A stretch of DNA of 48,507 nt, taken from positions 1 through 48,507 of the forward strand of contig JAJEFJ010000092.1 of the NCBI GenBank assembly GCA_022820485.1, read 5' to 3'. The notes under the pieces are model-generated. The model did not search any database. It was not told the origin of the DNA and saw nothing but the letters and a program-made list of their open reading frames with translations. This DNA is from Candidatus Latescibacterota bacterium (GTDB taxonomy: Bacteria; Latescibacterota; UBA2968; UBA8231). Shown piece after piece: positions 24,361 through 32,457 of this stretch (position 1 is its first letter; each line of letters begins with the position of its first letter). Both the position numbers and the translations under genes were made by a program.

Positions 24361-25197
24361 TCACCACCCCAGCACCTCCGTCAAAAACGCCTCCACCCCA
24401 GCCTCATACGTGGCCGCGTCCTCGCTAAAGGCCGAGCTATGGCCGCCCCGCATCACGGTAAACGCCTTGGGCTGGTTGGCGGCCTCGTATAGCCGCTGGC
24501 CGTGCGCAAATACAATAAACCTGTCGTCGCGGCTATGGCTTATCAGCACTGGGCATTGGACCTGTTTTAGGTACTCCAGCGTGGGATACTCATAACGGGC
24601 GAGCAAGCCGACCGGAAAGATCGGATACAGATCTCGGCCCAGCTCAGGTACGGAAGTAAAGGTCTCCTCCAAGAACAGGGCTGCCGGCGTCTTGTCCCGC
24701 GCCAGCCGCGCGGCGATTGGCCCGCCCAACGAGCGGCCGATAATCGCGATCTGATCCGGGGCTAGCCCGGCCTCTTGCACTAAGTAGTTCCAAGCCGCCT
24801 CGGCATCGCGGTGCGTACCTTCCTCAGAGGGCGTACCCTCGCTCTGGCCATAGCCGCGATAATCAAACAGCAGAATCCCCAAACCCAACCGATGTGCATC
24901 TTGGGCCACTGCGAGCAGATGCGATATGTTGCCCGCATTGCCGTGGCAAAAAAGCACCGTGCCTCGCGCGTCGGCCAACGGTAGGTACCACCCGGCCAGC
25001 CGCACTCCGTCGCTGGCGACTAGCTCAACCTCTTCGTAGCGCATTCCAACCGCGGCCGGCGTGGTCTCTATGCGAGTACTCGGCCTGTAAACGAATTTTT
25101 CCTGAAAAAAATAGAGATAGGCCGCGGCCAAAACGTAGCCCACCGCAGCTATCACTGCGATTCCTAGCACAAGGCGTCCCATAAACATAGCGTCCAA
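24361..25197 (-). CDS. Membrane-anchored alpha/beta hydrolase (BEM46/ABHD13-like)
   Basis: A 278-residue alpha/beta-hydrolase with an N-terminal membrane anchor (about 7-30). Its catalytic set is Ser156 in IGRSLGGP, Asp224/225 in SHSRDDRFI and His253 in RGGHSSAF. The oxyanion region is FCHGNAGN (83-90), and FDYRGYGQSEG (111-121) is characteristic of the BEM46/ABHD13-like group. It is likely a serine hydrolase facing the periplasm; the substrate is unknown. Its start lies about 40 bases from the divergent discoidin-like gene. No partner is evident. Confidence 0.85.
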   Translation of the reverse strand: MDAMFMGRLVLGIAVIAAVGYVLAAAYLYFFQEKFVYRPSTRIETTPAAVGMRYEEVELVASDGVRLAGWYLPLADARGTVLFCHGNAGNISHLLAVAQDAHRLGLGILLFDYRGYGQSEGTPSEEGTHRDAEAAWNYLVQEAGLAPDQIAIIGRSLGGPIAARLARDKTPAALFLEETFTSVPELGRDLYPIFPVGLLARYEYPTLEYLKQVQCPVLISHSRDDRFIVFAHGQRLYEAANQPKAFTVMRGGHSSAFSEDAATYEAGVEAFLTEVLGW

Positions 25198-25237
25198 GTT
25201 GATTTACGCAGTCGGTAAAAGTACTTTGCAATATACC

Positions 25238-27562
25238 ATGTCCATTGCCTCCGTCCTCCTCGTCCTACTCGCCTGTAGCGCGAGCGCCGACCAGTTGCGC
25301 TTTGCTTCTGTGCGCGATTGGCGCGACTGGCAGGTGCCGATGGGCGCGGTCAAAATCGCGTCCACCGGCGTGATCCAACCGGTGCACATCCAAAAGGACG
25401 TGGATGCCGTGCTCGACGCCACGGCTTTAGGCGGCGGCATCCGCCGGGCTGGCTCCAACCCCAGAGCCGCAACCGCGCTCCTCGACGGCAACCCTGCGAC
25501 CGGCTGGGCACCCAACCCAGACGACGGTCCAGACGACTGGTTCGTGGAAATCGACCTCGGCCGCAGCGTCTCAGCGCGCAGCATCGCCTTGGTCTTTGCC
25601 GACGACGCACCCCCCTTTGAGCTGTTCGATCTCTTGCTCTCCTCCGGCGAGCCGCAACTCGACCAAGTAGCCAATCCAATCGAAGGCTCCCTGATCTACC
25701 GCATTAAGGAACGCTTTAAAGAAAACGCGCGCCACCGCGTCGCATTCGCCCCGGGCGACGCGCTCTACCTGACGCCGATTCGCTACCTGCAAATCCGCAA
25801 CCTCAAGCACGTCCCCGACGCCCGGCTCATCGCTGTCGAGGTCGAGAGCATCGGCGACAATCTCACCCTCAACCTCCTCGAGCGCGGCGGGGCCATCGAC
25901 GTGGTCATTGACGCCTTTGTCCGCGCCGAAGAAGTCACCTTGGGCAATGCGCTCAACCTAGTCGATGGCTCGATCTTCAACCGCTGGCGCAACGGGCGCG
26001 AGCCGCGCAACACCTACAATACCTGGAGCCATATCACCATCGACTTAGGAGCCGTCTATCCCGTAGATTTCGTGCGCCTGATTACCGGCATAGCCATCCG
26101 CGGCGGCTTTGGCGAACACCTGCTGCGCACCCGGGCCGGGGCCAGCGGGTCGCGCTCCTTCAGCTACAAAAATTACGAGGTCCTCACCTCGGACGGTTCC
26201 ATCGCCCCAGACGGCACCCGCATCTGGACGCGGCACTTTGCCGGGTATCCCGCCAGCGAAAACCACCGCGCCGGGCTAGCCGACCACCAGTTCCCCACTC
26301 TGCCAGCCCGCTACGTCCGCATCGCTTGGCTGATATGGGACGCCACCTGCGCCGCGACCCTGACCGACGCCGCCTCGCGCTGGGGTTGCTACGCCAACGG
26401 CTCAGCCGAGGAAATCCAAGTGTACGGCGAAGGCTATCCCCTCGCCGTCGGTTTCCGCTCGCCGCTCATTGACTTAGGCAGCGGCAAGAACCTCAACTCG
26501 CTTGAGTGGCAAGCCCAGACCCCGTTGGGCACCCACGTCGAAATCCGCTCGCGCACGGGCAACGAAGTCGTAGAGCAATACACTTTTCACGACAAAAATG
26601 GCAAGGAAGTAACCGAGAGGCGCTACGACAAACTGATCCCCAGTTTCAAGGGCAAAATCGACACCACGCGCATCCCCGGGGCGGACTGGAGCCCTTGGAG
26701 CAGTATCTACAGCGCGTCGGGCGCGGCCTTCCAGTCGCCTTCTCCGCGCCGCTTTATGGAACTGGACGTGCGCTTGGTATCCGACAACCCGACGCAAGCT
26801 CCCCACTTCAACTGGCTAGCCGTCAACTTCAGCGACCCGCTGGCTTCCGAGGTCGTCGGCGAAGTGTTCCCCCTCCAGGTCATACCCGGCCAAGAGACCC
26901 AGTTTTCTTACTTCCTGCGGCCCGCGACGACCCGCGACGGCTTCGACCAAATCGCCATTGAAGCCACCACCATCCCCCGCTTTGACGCCGCCTTGGTCGA
27001 TGGCGAGCCTATCGAGGTGGTCGCCGATACCCTCGCCCAAGGCTTTCGCGCCACCTTCCCGCGCCGCATCCGCAGCCGCCAACTCGTCGAACTGCGCTTT
27101 ACCGCCCCCATTTACCTACAGGCGACCCGCTTTGATGCCTTTCTCGAAGACAGCCAAAAGGCACAACGGCAACTCGTTGATCCAGGCGACGCCGCGCCTC
27201 AAGTCGAGAGCAGTTCCAACGTCGTGCGCCTGCCCGTAGCCGATCAGCTCTTTGCCGGCCTCTCGTTCAGCCCCGCGCTCATTACCCCCAACGGCGACGG
27301 GATCAACGACCAGCTTCTCATCTCTTTCGACCTCATCAACGTACTCACCGCCCGCCCCTTGCACCTGCGGCTCTACGATTTGTCCGGCCAGCCGCTTTTT
27401 ACCCAAGAGCGGGACGGCCAAGCCGGGCACATCGCATGGCACTGGGACGGCCACGATCAACGCGGCCAGCGCGTGCCGCCCGGCCTCTACATAGCCGAGT
27501 TGCACGTCGCTGGTGATGCTGGCGATCGCAGCGTGCGACGCATCGTGGCCGTGGCCTACTAG
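25238..27562 (+). CDS. Large secreted discoidin-like protein with FlgD-type C-terminal module
   Basis: A 774-residue exported protein. The start is taken at ATG 25238, giving a signal peptide MSIASVLLVLLACSASA; an upstream TTG (25199) is possible. An F5/8-type C (discoidin-like) carbohydrate-binding region follows, with ALLDGNPATGWAPN and WFVEIDLGRSVSARSI near 80-115. A second similar region is near 235-400 (WSHITIDLGAVYPVDFVRL). The C-terminus has ALITPNGDGINDQLLISFD and LRLYDLSGQPLF, like gliding-motility/FlgD-Ig-type C-terminal modules. It is probably a surface-attached or secreted binding protein for glycans. No catalytic site was recognised. Confidence 0.82.
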   Translation: MSIASVLLVLLACSASADQLRFASVRDWRDWQVPMGAVKIASTGVIQPVHIQKDVDAVLDATALGGGIRRAGSNPRAATALLDGNPATGWAPNPDDGPDDWFVEIDLGRSVSARSIALVFADDAPPFELFDLLLSSGEPQLDQVANPIEGSLIYRIKERFKENARHRVAFAPGDALYLTPIRYLQIRNLKHVPDARLIAVEVESIGDNLTLNLLERGGAIDVVIDAFVRAEEVTLGNALNLVDGSIFNRWRNGREPRNTYNTWSHITIDLGAVYPVDFVRLITGIAIRGGFGEHLLRTRAGASGSRSFSYKNYEVLTSDGSIAPDGTRIWTRHFAGYPASENHRAGLADHQFPTLPARYVRIAWLIWDATCAATLTDAASRWGCYANGSAEEIQVYGEGYPLAVGFRSPLIDLGSGKNLNSLEWQAQTPLGTHVEIRSRTGNEVVEQYTFHDKNGKEVTERRYDKLIPSFKGKIDTTRIPGADWSPWSSIYSASGAAFQSPSPRRFMELDVRLVSDNPTQAPHFNWLAVNFSDPLASEVVGEVFPLQVIPGQETQFSYFLRPATTRDGFDQIAIEATTIPRFDAALVDGEPIEVVADTLAQGFRATFPRRIRSRQLVELRFTAPIYLQATRFDAFLEDSQKAQRQLVDPGDAAPQVESSSNVVRLPVADQLFAGLSFSPALITPNGDGINDQLLISFDLINVLTARPLHLRLYDLSGQPLFTQERDGQAGHIAWHWDGHDQRGQRVPPGLYIAELHVAGDAGDRSVRRIVAVAY

Positions 27563-27591
27563 GATTTCCTCGAATACAGCACGATAAAGAA

Positions 27592-27597
27592 TATAAT
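27592..27597 (+). promoter_or_regulatory. Possible -10 box upstream of vapB
   Basis: A perfect TATAAT lies 40 bases upstream of the vapB ATG, in an A+T-rich stretch and overlapping the small palindrome ATAATTAT (27593-27600). The -35 region is weak. VapBC systems normally repress their own promoter, so the palindrome could be part of the operator. This is inference. Confidence 0.35.
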
Positions 27598-27637
27598 TAT
27601 GCTTGATTAGGCTTCTATAGATGGCTATTTTAGAAGG

Positions 27638-27841
27638 ATGAAAACTACTATTGATATTCCCAAAGATGAGCTTGAGGATGCCATCAGGTTCACGCAAGCG
27701 AAGACCAAACGCGAGGCCATCGTCGGAGCCGTCGCAGATTTCAACCGCCGCATGCGCATGGCAGAACTCGTCCAATACGCTGGCACTTGCCCGGATCTGA
27801 TTACACCGCAAGAGCTTCAGGCCGCACGGCGGCAAGGCTGA
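27638..27841 (+). CDS. vapB: VapB-type antitoxin
   Basis: A 67-residue ribbon-helix-helix-like antitoxin (MKTTIDIPKDELEDAIRFTQ, then KTKREAIVGAVADFNRRMRM), typical of VapB2/VapB-like partners of PIN toxins. The short C-terminal tail would bind the toxin. AGAAGG touches the ATG directly, an unusually close ribosome site. Four bases separate its stop from the vapC TTG. It should bind its own promoter region and neutralise VapC. Confidence 0.85.
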   Translation: MKTTIDIPKDELEDAIRFTQAKTKREAIVGAVADFNRRMRMAELVQYAGTCPDLITPQELQAARRQG

Positions 27842-27845
27842 GCCG

Positions 27846-28229
27846 TTGATCCTCGTCGATACCTCGTCTTGGATCCACCTGCTCCATCCGGGCGGCGATC
27901 CCACGGTTCGCGCTCGCGTCGAAGCGGCACTGACCACCGGACAAGCCTGTTGGTGCCCACTGGTGCAGCTCGAACTGTGGAACGGGGCCTCCGGGCAACA
28001 GGAGCAGAAGGTTCTGCGGGATTTTGCCCGTATCCTCCCCGAGCTTCCCATCGACGAAGCGGTCTGGCAGGCGGCCTGCGATTTGGCGCGGCGAGCGCGA
28101 GCTAAAGGCGTTACCGCCCCGGCTACTGATGTGATCATTACCGCCTGCGCCCGCCGCCACGGGGCCGCGCTTGAAGCCGCGGATACGGACTTTGAGCTTC
28201 TGGCATCCGTGAGCGAGCCAATGGGATAG
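27846..28229 (+). CDS. vapC: VapC PIN-domain ribonuclease toxin
   Basis: A 127-residue PIN-domain toxin with a TTG start directly downstream of vapB. The acidic catalytic residues are Asp5 (MILVDTSSWI), Glu43 (QLELWNG), Asp95 (PATDVIIT) and Asp113/115 (AADTDFELL). VapC toxins cleave tRNA or rRNA. Length and motif spacing are normal, and the protein appears intact. A convergent cytochrome oxidase subunit III-like gene ends 18 bases downstream. Confidence 0.9.
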   Translation: MILVDTSSWIHLLHPGGDPTVRARVEAALTTGQACWCPLVQLELWNGASGQQEQKVLRDFARILPELPIDEAVWQAACDLARRARAKGVTAPATDVIITACARRHGAALEAADTDFELLASVSEPMG

Positions 28230-28247
28230 GACCTGCCCTCGCGTCCT

Positions 28248-28814
28248 TCACCCCCACACCAAAAACGCGGCCAACAGCGCGATCCACACCGCTTCGAGGA
28301 AATGCCAATACGCGGCGCAAGCCCGCACCGAGAGCAAATGCTCACTGTCGAGCCGATTCTTGCACGCCTTCCACGCCAGCATCGACAACGGCACCATGCC
28401 GCCCACCACATGCAGCGCGTGAACGACCACCAGCGCAAATGCAATGCCATAGACACTCACCCCTAGGGCTTGGTGGCGGTCGAGTAGCTGCACCAACGCC
28501 GGCACCTGCACGGCGATAAACAACGCGCTCGTCCCCCAAGCCCACGCCAACCACCGCCGCAAAAGCGAAAAGTGCCCGCGCTTGGCGTTCTGAGTCGCCT
28601 TGTACATCGCCACCCCAGCGCCCAACAGCACCGCCGTCGAAACGCCAAGCGCCAGCGGCAGCTCCATGCGCTCGCTCCCCTGTAGCGCCGGGCTGGTCAG
28701 CCGCAGGTAGGCAAAAGCCGCGATGCTGGACCCAAACAGCATCGCCAGCGAGATCAAAAACAGGGTCAAACCCAACTGGCGGCGACCTCGTAAATCGGGC
28801 GAGTTCCAGTTCAT
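28248..28814 (-). CDS. Cytochrome c oxidase subunit III-like membrane protein
   Basis: A 188-residue protein with about five membrane segments, like heme-copper oxidase subunit III: LGLTLFLISLAMLFGSSIAA, LPLALGVSTAVLLGAGVAMY, SALFIAVQVPALVQLL, YGIAFALVVVHALHVVGGMV and YWHFLEAVWIALLAAFLVWG. The HALHVVGG and WHFLEAVW motifs are family-typical. The frame is open far upstream, but the start at ATG 28814 is clear: it overlaps the dioxygenase stop as ATGA. No subunit I or II is nearby, so it is an orphan here. Assembly with a distant oxidase is inference. Confidence 0.8.
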   Translation of the reverse strand: MNWNSPDLRGRRQLGLTLFLISLAMLFGSSIAAFAYLRLTSPALQGSERMELPLALGVSTAVLLGAGVAMYKATQNAKRGHFSLLRRWLAWAWGTSALFIAVQVPALVQLLDRHQALGVSVYGIAFALVVVHALHVVGGMVPLSMLAWKACKNRLDSEHLLSVRACAAYWHFLEAVWIALLAAFLVWG

Positions 28815-29596
28815 CCCCAACGGTACTCCGGCGGGTCGAACACAAACCCGTGGAAAAAACGCCGCTGCGCCGGCGAGAGCCTCCGCAAAAAGGCCTGGTC
28901 GTAGCGCCACTGCTCGGCACACGCCAGCATCCACGGATGTTCGTACCCATAGTACAACATCACCCGCTTGCCCCCGCTGCGCGTAAAGGGCCCGGCCGTA
29001 TGCCACATCGCGTTGTGGAAGAGCACCGCCGTCCCCGGGCCGCCGCATATCTGCACGGCCCCGGGCATACCATTCCCTGTATCTGGCTCTAACAGCGCCT
29101 TGTGGCTGCCGGGCACTAAGGTCAGGTTGCCTTGATCCGGCGCACTCATGTCGCTCAGGTAATAGCCTACCTTGAACTGCAACAGTGGGATGTGCGGCTT
29201 AAGATTGCGGAAGCCATCCTGAATGCCGTCGATGTGCCAGCCGCGCCCGTGGTAGTCGGCGGGTTCGACCTCGTAGAAGGCGTCCGTCGAATGCAGGTGC
29301 GGCATCTCGTTAAAGAGACCGTGGACGTAGGCCATCATCGGCTCATAGGCGAGCATCTCCAAAAAAAGTGGGTCTTCGGCCAGCAGGTGCATGACCCGCA
29401 CGTTGGCCGCGTCGAGCCGATCGGCAAAAGCTGGCTCGTGCGCACGCTTGAACTGGGAGTCACGCCGATGCTCAATGGTGCGCTCCAGCGCCGCGTAGAG
29501 CGCCGCGACCCGATCCGGCGCGAGAAAATCTTCCAGCACCAAGTAGCCGTTGTTGTCGAAGAAGAAGCGCTCGGCATCTGTGGGATGATCGCTCAT
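28811..29596 (-). CDS. Phytanoyl-CoA dioxygenase family protein
   Basis: A 261-residue 2-oxoglutarate/Fe(II) oxygenase of the PhyH family. The iron triad is His121-x-Asp123 (GRGWHIDGIQDG) and His199 (HNAMWHTAGPF), with Arg211 (GKRVMLYYGYEH) as the likely 2OG ligand. An AGGAGG ribosome site at ideal spacing precedes ATG 29596, and lies at the 3' end of the upstream aminotransferase gene. It forms one run with the class IV aminotransferase and the oxidase III-like gene. PhyH proteins hydroxylate varied small molecules, so the substrate is not inferable. Confidence 0.92.
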   Translation of the reverse strand: MSDHPTDAERFFFDNNGYLVLEDFLAPDRVAALYAALERTIEHRRDSQFKRAHEPAFADRLDAANVRVMHLLAEDPLFLEMLAYEPMMAYVHGLFNEMPHLHSTDAFYEVEPADYHGRGWHIDGIQDGFRNLKPHIPLLQFKVGYYLSDMSAPDQGNLTLVPGSHKALLEPDTGNGMPGAVQICGGPGTAVLFHNAMWHTAGPFTRSGGKRVMLYYGYEHPWMLACAEQWRYDQAFLRRLSPAQRRFFHGFVFDPPEYRWG

Positions 29597-29608
29597 AATC
29601 GAAGCCTC

Positions 29609-30547
29609 CTAGGGAGTCCACCCCTCCATCATCTCGGCGTACTGACGCGCCTGACCAGCGATGTCCACGCCGACTTCCTCAGACCACGCCGCTAGCAATC
29701 GGCTGTACACCGGCCCCACTTGGCCGTCACCCACCGCCTGAAAGTTAAAGCGCGTAATCGGCACCATACAGATCGTGGTGCTGGTAAACCACGCCTCATC
29801 GGCTTCGCGTACATCGTAGGGTTCGATGTCGGCTTCGCACAGAGGAATGTCGAGTTTGCCCGCCAGCTCCATACACGCACCGCGCGATACGCCGCGCAGG
29901 ACATTGTGCCCTTTGGGCGTCATCACTTGGCCGTCGCGGACCATGAAGAAGTTGTTGCCCGTTCCCTCAGTGATAAAACCGTGCTCGTCGGTCAACAGCG
30001 CTTGGGCACCAGCTTCCATCTGCGCGGCCTGCAACTCGGCGATCTTGTAGAAGATGCGGCTGCGATTTTTGGCCTTGGGGTCGATGTAGCGCGAGGGCAC
30101 CGACTGCTGGGGCGGGACGACGAAGTGCGCCCCCTCCTGATAGAGATGCGCCATCCCGCCGATGTGCCGCACCAGCGGGAAGACGTTGATGGTGACAATG
30201 GGTGCCGTACCCTCTTTGACGAGGGTATCATACAGCGGCAGGGCACCGCGCGTGACGTCGTGCATAATCTGGAAGTCCAGTGCACCGATTACGGGCAGGT
30301 TGCGGGCAATGGTCTCGTGGGTCGCCTCTTCCATCGCGTCGATGTCCAGCCCGCAGTCAATCTGCGCGTATTTGAGCGAGCCGTAGAGCCGCTCCAGATG
30401 CTCGCGCAGCCGAAAGGGCTGTTGCCCAAAGCTCCGCGTCATCTCAAAAACCATGTCCCCATACATCAGGGCGCAGTCAAAAATCGAGATCCGCGCCTCT
30501 GGCTCGGGGACGAATTCGCCGTTGAAATACACCAGTCGTTTGGCCAT
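29609..30547 (-). CDS. Class IV (branched-chain type) aminotransferase
   Basis: A 312-residue fold-type IV PLP enzyme like branched-chain or D-amino-acid aminotransferases and ADC lyases. The likely Schiff-base Lys is Lys160 (IDPKAKNRSR), and Glu194 in FITEGTGNNFF is the PLP-nitrogen ligand. SIFDCALMYGDMVFEMTRSF (21-40) is the usual N-terminal signature. AGAGG lies before the ATG at 30547. It leads the run with the dioxygenase and oxidase III-like gene. An IlvE role is possible; the context is not a branched-chain biosynthesis cluster. Confidence 0.88.
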   Translation of the reverse strand: MAKRLVYFNGEFVPEPEARISIFDCALMYGDMVFEMTRSFGQQPFRLREHLERLYGSLKYAQIDCGLDIDAMEEATHETIARNLPVIGALDFQIMHDVTRGALPLYDTLVKEGTAPIVTINVFPLVRHIGGMAHLYQEGAHFVVPPQQSVPSRYIDPKAKNRSRIFYKIAELQAAQMEAGAQALLTDEHGFITEGTGNNFFMVRDGQVMTPKGHNVLRGVSRGACMELAGKLDIPLCEADIEPYDVREADEAWFTSTTICMVPITRFNFQAVGDGQVGPVYSRLLAAWSEEVGVDIAGQARQYAEMMEGWTP

Positions 30548-30607
30548 AGCTGCCTCTCTATGATATGAGTGGTCGGTCCGCTACCGCCCTCCAACCGTAA
30601 AGAAAGG

Positions 30608-30645
30608 CCAGATAGCCCTTACCCGAAAGGTCAAAGACTATCTGG
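30608..30645. repeat. Inverted repeat at end of truncated sigma gene
   Basis: Arms CCAGATAG (30608-30615) and CTATCTGG (30638-30645) face each other across 22 bases. The right arm lies inside the last codons of the sigma-like frame, whose stop codon falls within the loop. It may be a weak terminator, or a trace of the rearrangement that truncated that gene. There is no T-run. Confidence 0.4.
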
Positions 30646-30984
30646 TCTAAAACGATCTGGTATAACCAACTCGTCCACCTTCTCGGCAAAAGCCGTTATC
30701 GCACCGTCGAGCGCCAAGCGATACACCAGCGTGCGCAGCCAAGCGTGAAAAGCAGTCCCCGACCGCAACTCGCCGAGCCGACTATAGGCGCGGACAAAAG
30801 TCTCCTGTAACAGATCCTGCGCCCCATCGATCTCGCCGCCGCTCAAGGCGCAGGCATAGGGCCACAGCCGTGCCGAATGCCGCTCGAAGAGCCGCGCAAA
30901 GGCCCATTCGTGGCCTTCCTGTGCGGCGGCCACCAAATGGGCGTCATCTACCGTCTGGCCATGGATTAGCTGGTATTCTCGCAT
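30631..30984 (-). CDS. Truncated ECF sigma factor (region 2 only)
   Basis: A 117-residue protein with sigma-70 region 2 features: LVAAAQEGHEWAFARLFERH, then DLLQETFVRAYSRLGELRSG, then FHAWLRTLVYRLALDG. Normal ECF factors of about 180 residues continue with region 4, which binds the -35 element. Here the frame stops soon after region 2, and the 84 bases before the next gene hold no region 4 in any frame. It may be a pseudogene or an atypical region-2-only regulator. No anti-sigma gene is adjacent. There is no clear ribosome site. Confidence 0.6.
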   Translation of the reverse strand: MREYQLIHGQTVDDAHLVAAAQEGHEWAFARLFERHSARLWPYACALSGGEIDGAQDLLQETFVRAYSRLGELRSGTAFHAWLRTLVYRLALDGAITAFAEKVDELVIPDRFRPDSL

Positions 30985-31106
30985 CGCACTTTACGCCTTT
31001 CTGTCTCCTAAGACGGGGCGAAGGCGTTAGGGGTTATATTGGGCGAGAAAATAATGGCAACAACGGGGGGTTCACCTTGCGGTGATCGGAATGACTTAAA
31101 CTCTGG

Positions 31107-31361
31107 TTAAGACCGAATCAGCCGGTCATATTCGTCGTGCTTGCCAACCCAAAACCAGATGAAATCGCTGCCGTCTTTAACGGCGAGTGCTCTGTAATCC
31201 AATCCCACGCGGATTGACCAAAGTTTGCCGACCTTCTTGAAATGAAGAGAAGGTTGATTCGGGTTGGCTTTGAGCAGGCAAAAATTCCGTCGCGCAGTCC
31301 TTTGAACAGATTCTGGAAGTCGCTCAAAGTGTCTCCAGAAGCGGGGATCTGTTCGGTGCAT
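31107..31361 (-). CDS. RelE/ParE-family toxin
   Basis: An 84-residue basic protein with the RelE/ParE-superfamily pattern: FWRHFERLPESVQRTARRNF, then LHFKKVGKLWSIRVGLDYRA, then FIWFWVGKHDEYDRLI. The conserved FKKVGKLWSIRVG strand and HDEY end match the HigB/YafQ/ParE-like group. Its ATG follows the upstream stop directly (TAG-ATG), so it is translationally coupled to the gene at 31362-32378. The C-terminus of that gene looks like this toxin's usual antitoxin. The likely role is an mRNA interferase or gyrase-targeting toxin; which one is not determinable. Confidence 0.82.
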   Translation of the reverse strand: MHRTDPRFWRHFERLPESVQRTARRNFCLLKANPNQPSLHFKKVGKLWSIRVGLDYRALAVKDGSDFIWFWVGKHDEYDRLIRS

Positions 31362-32378
31362 CTAAAGCTCTTTGAGTGTACCTTTTTCTTTAGCTTCAAG
31401 AACTTCGGCAATCAAGAAATCTAATTTTCCGCTTTCTGAATCCGCTTCAATCTGCCGATCCCAATTTTCCCAGTCCGATTCACTCAACCACTGTCTCAAT
31501 ATTTCCTCACCGTAGCGCACGATATTTTTCCTCATTATCCCCTTTAAATTACTGTCATCTTTGATTATTGGACCTGCTTGCCCATGCCATCTCTTCATAT
31601 GCCCATATAAATGAGTAGGAAAGATCGTCCTCAGCCAATAAACACTTCGGTTATCTTCCTTTAGGTTCACAATACGTGCTATAGAATCGCCGATACCCTC
31701 TACCTCCTCGACCGCGATATTCGCGGCATTTTTATCAAAAACATGCTTTTCTGCTTGCCAGTGCGCATAATTGCCTTGGGTAACGATTACGTCGGGCTCG
31801 AGAATTCTTACTTCCTCACCGAGATAACCGCCACAATTCTCGTACATTCGACCGTGTTCTTGAGTTCCTCCTTTAGCATTGGAGCAGCACTTCGCTGTTC
31901 TAAGATGGACGAAGAATTTCTCTATTAACTCTGGCTTGGGAAATTTTTCATCTGCAATGAATGGGTAAAGGAGGCTCCGAACTGTCATCAGAGTTTCCGG
32001 CCAGTGATAGTTTTGTACCTTTTTATTCGTTTGTGAGCAGGTCTCGTTCTTGGCAATGGAAATATCTGGCCTCGGAGCGGACAGGGAGATAACCACGATA
32101 CGGGGAATTCGGTCGCCTTTGTACTCCCCGGCTACATAGTATTCGCTGACGTTAACCCCCTCGGTCCGAGGCGCAAAGATAAAGCTCTCAACTCCATTCA
32201 AAGCTGCCACGGCCCGACAGTCTTCCTTCGCCACGGCCCGACAGTCCTTTTTTATGGGGCAACCAAACTCGTCGAACATATCGTCGAAGTTGCCCGTATT
32301 TTTCACAGGCGAAATACGAGCTTTCTTGTAATACTTATTGAGCTGGTTTTGCATGTCGTCCATAACCACCATAACCAT
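31362..32378 (-). CDS. Uracil-DNA-glycosylase-like protein with antitoxin-like C-terminal tail
   Basis: About 338 residues from ATG 32378; the frame opens with a TTG at 32423 and other ATGs follow, so the start is uncertain. Numbered from the TTG, the middle resembles Fe-S uracil-DNA-glycosylase-like proteins: ILEPDVIVTQGNYAH (208-222) and Cys clusters Cys55/Cys61, Cys179-180 and Cys197. The last 40 residues (from about 311, WLSESDWENWDRQIEAD, then SGKLDFLIAEVLEAKEKGTL) look like the antitoxin that normally precedes this RelE/ParE toxin. A 24-base in-frame duplication (32206-32246) doubles DCRAVA. The gene is visibly more A+T-rich than its neighbours. The fold assignment is tentative. Confidence 0.5.
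   Translation of the reverse strand: MVMVVMDDMQNQLNKYYKKARISPVKNTGNFDDMFDEFGCPIKKDCRAVAKEDCRAVAALNGVESFIFAPRTEGVNVSEYYVAGEYKGDRIPRIVVISLSAPRPDISIAKNETCSQTNKKVQNYHWPETLMTVRSLLYPFIADEKFPKPELIEKFFVHLRTAKCCSNAKGGTQEHGRMYENCGGYLGEEVRILEPDVIVTQGNYAHWQAEKHVFDKNAANIAVEEVEGIGDSIARIVNLKEDNRSVYWLRTIFPTHLYGHMKRWHGQAGPIIKDDSNLKGIMRKNIVRYGEEILRQWLSESDWENWDRQIEADSESGKLDFLIAEVLEAKEKGTLKEL
32206..32246. repeat. 24-base-period direct duplication inside coding region
   Basis: GCCACGGCCCGACAGTC occurs at 32206-32222 and again at 32230-32246, offset 24 bases. It adds eight residues in frame and doubles a DCRAVA unit close to a predicted Fe-S Cys pair. Recent slippage or recombination is the simplest explanation. 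Confidence 0.8.
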
Positions 32379-32457
32379 GACAGGAATACTTTTTGAATTT
32401 ATAGTTCTATAGGTCGTTCGCAACTAGGGTAATATCGCGGAAGACCACTGCAGTCAG

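Noticed and set aside
27116..28456. A long minus-strand open frame over vapBC
   Set aside because: It lies antisense to the discoidin-like C-terminus and to VapB/VapC, which have good family motifs, and has no coherent domain.
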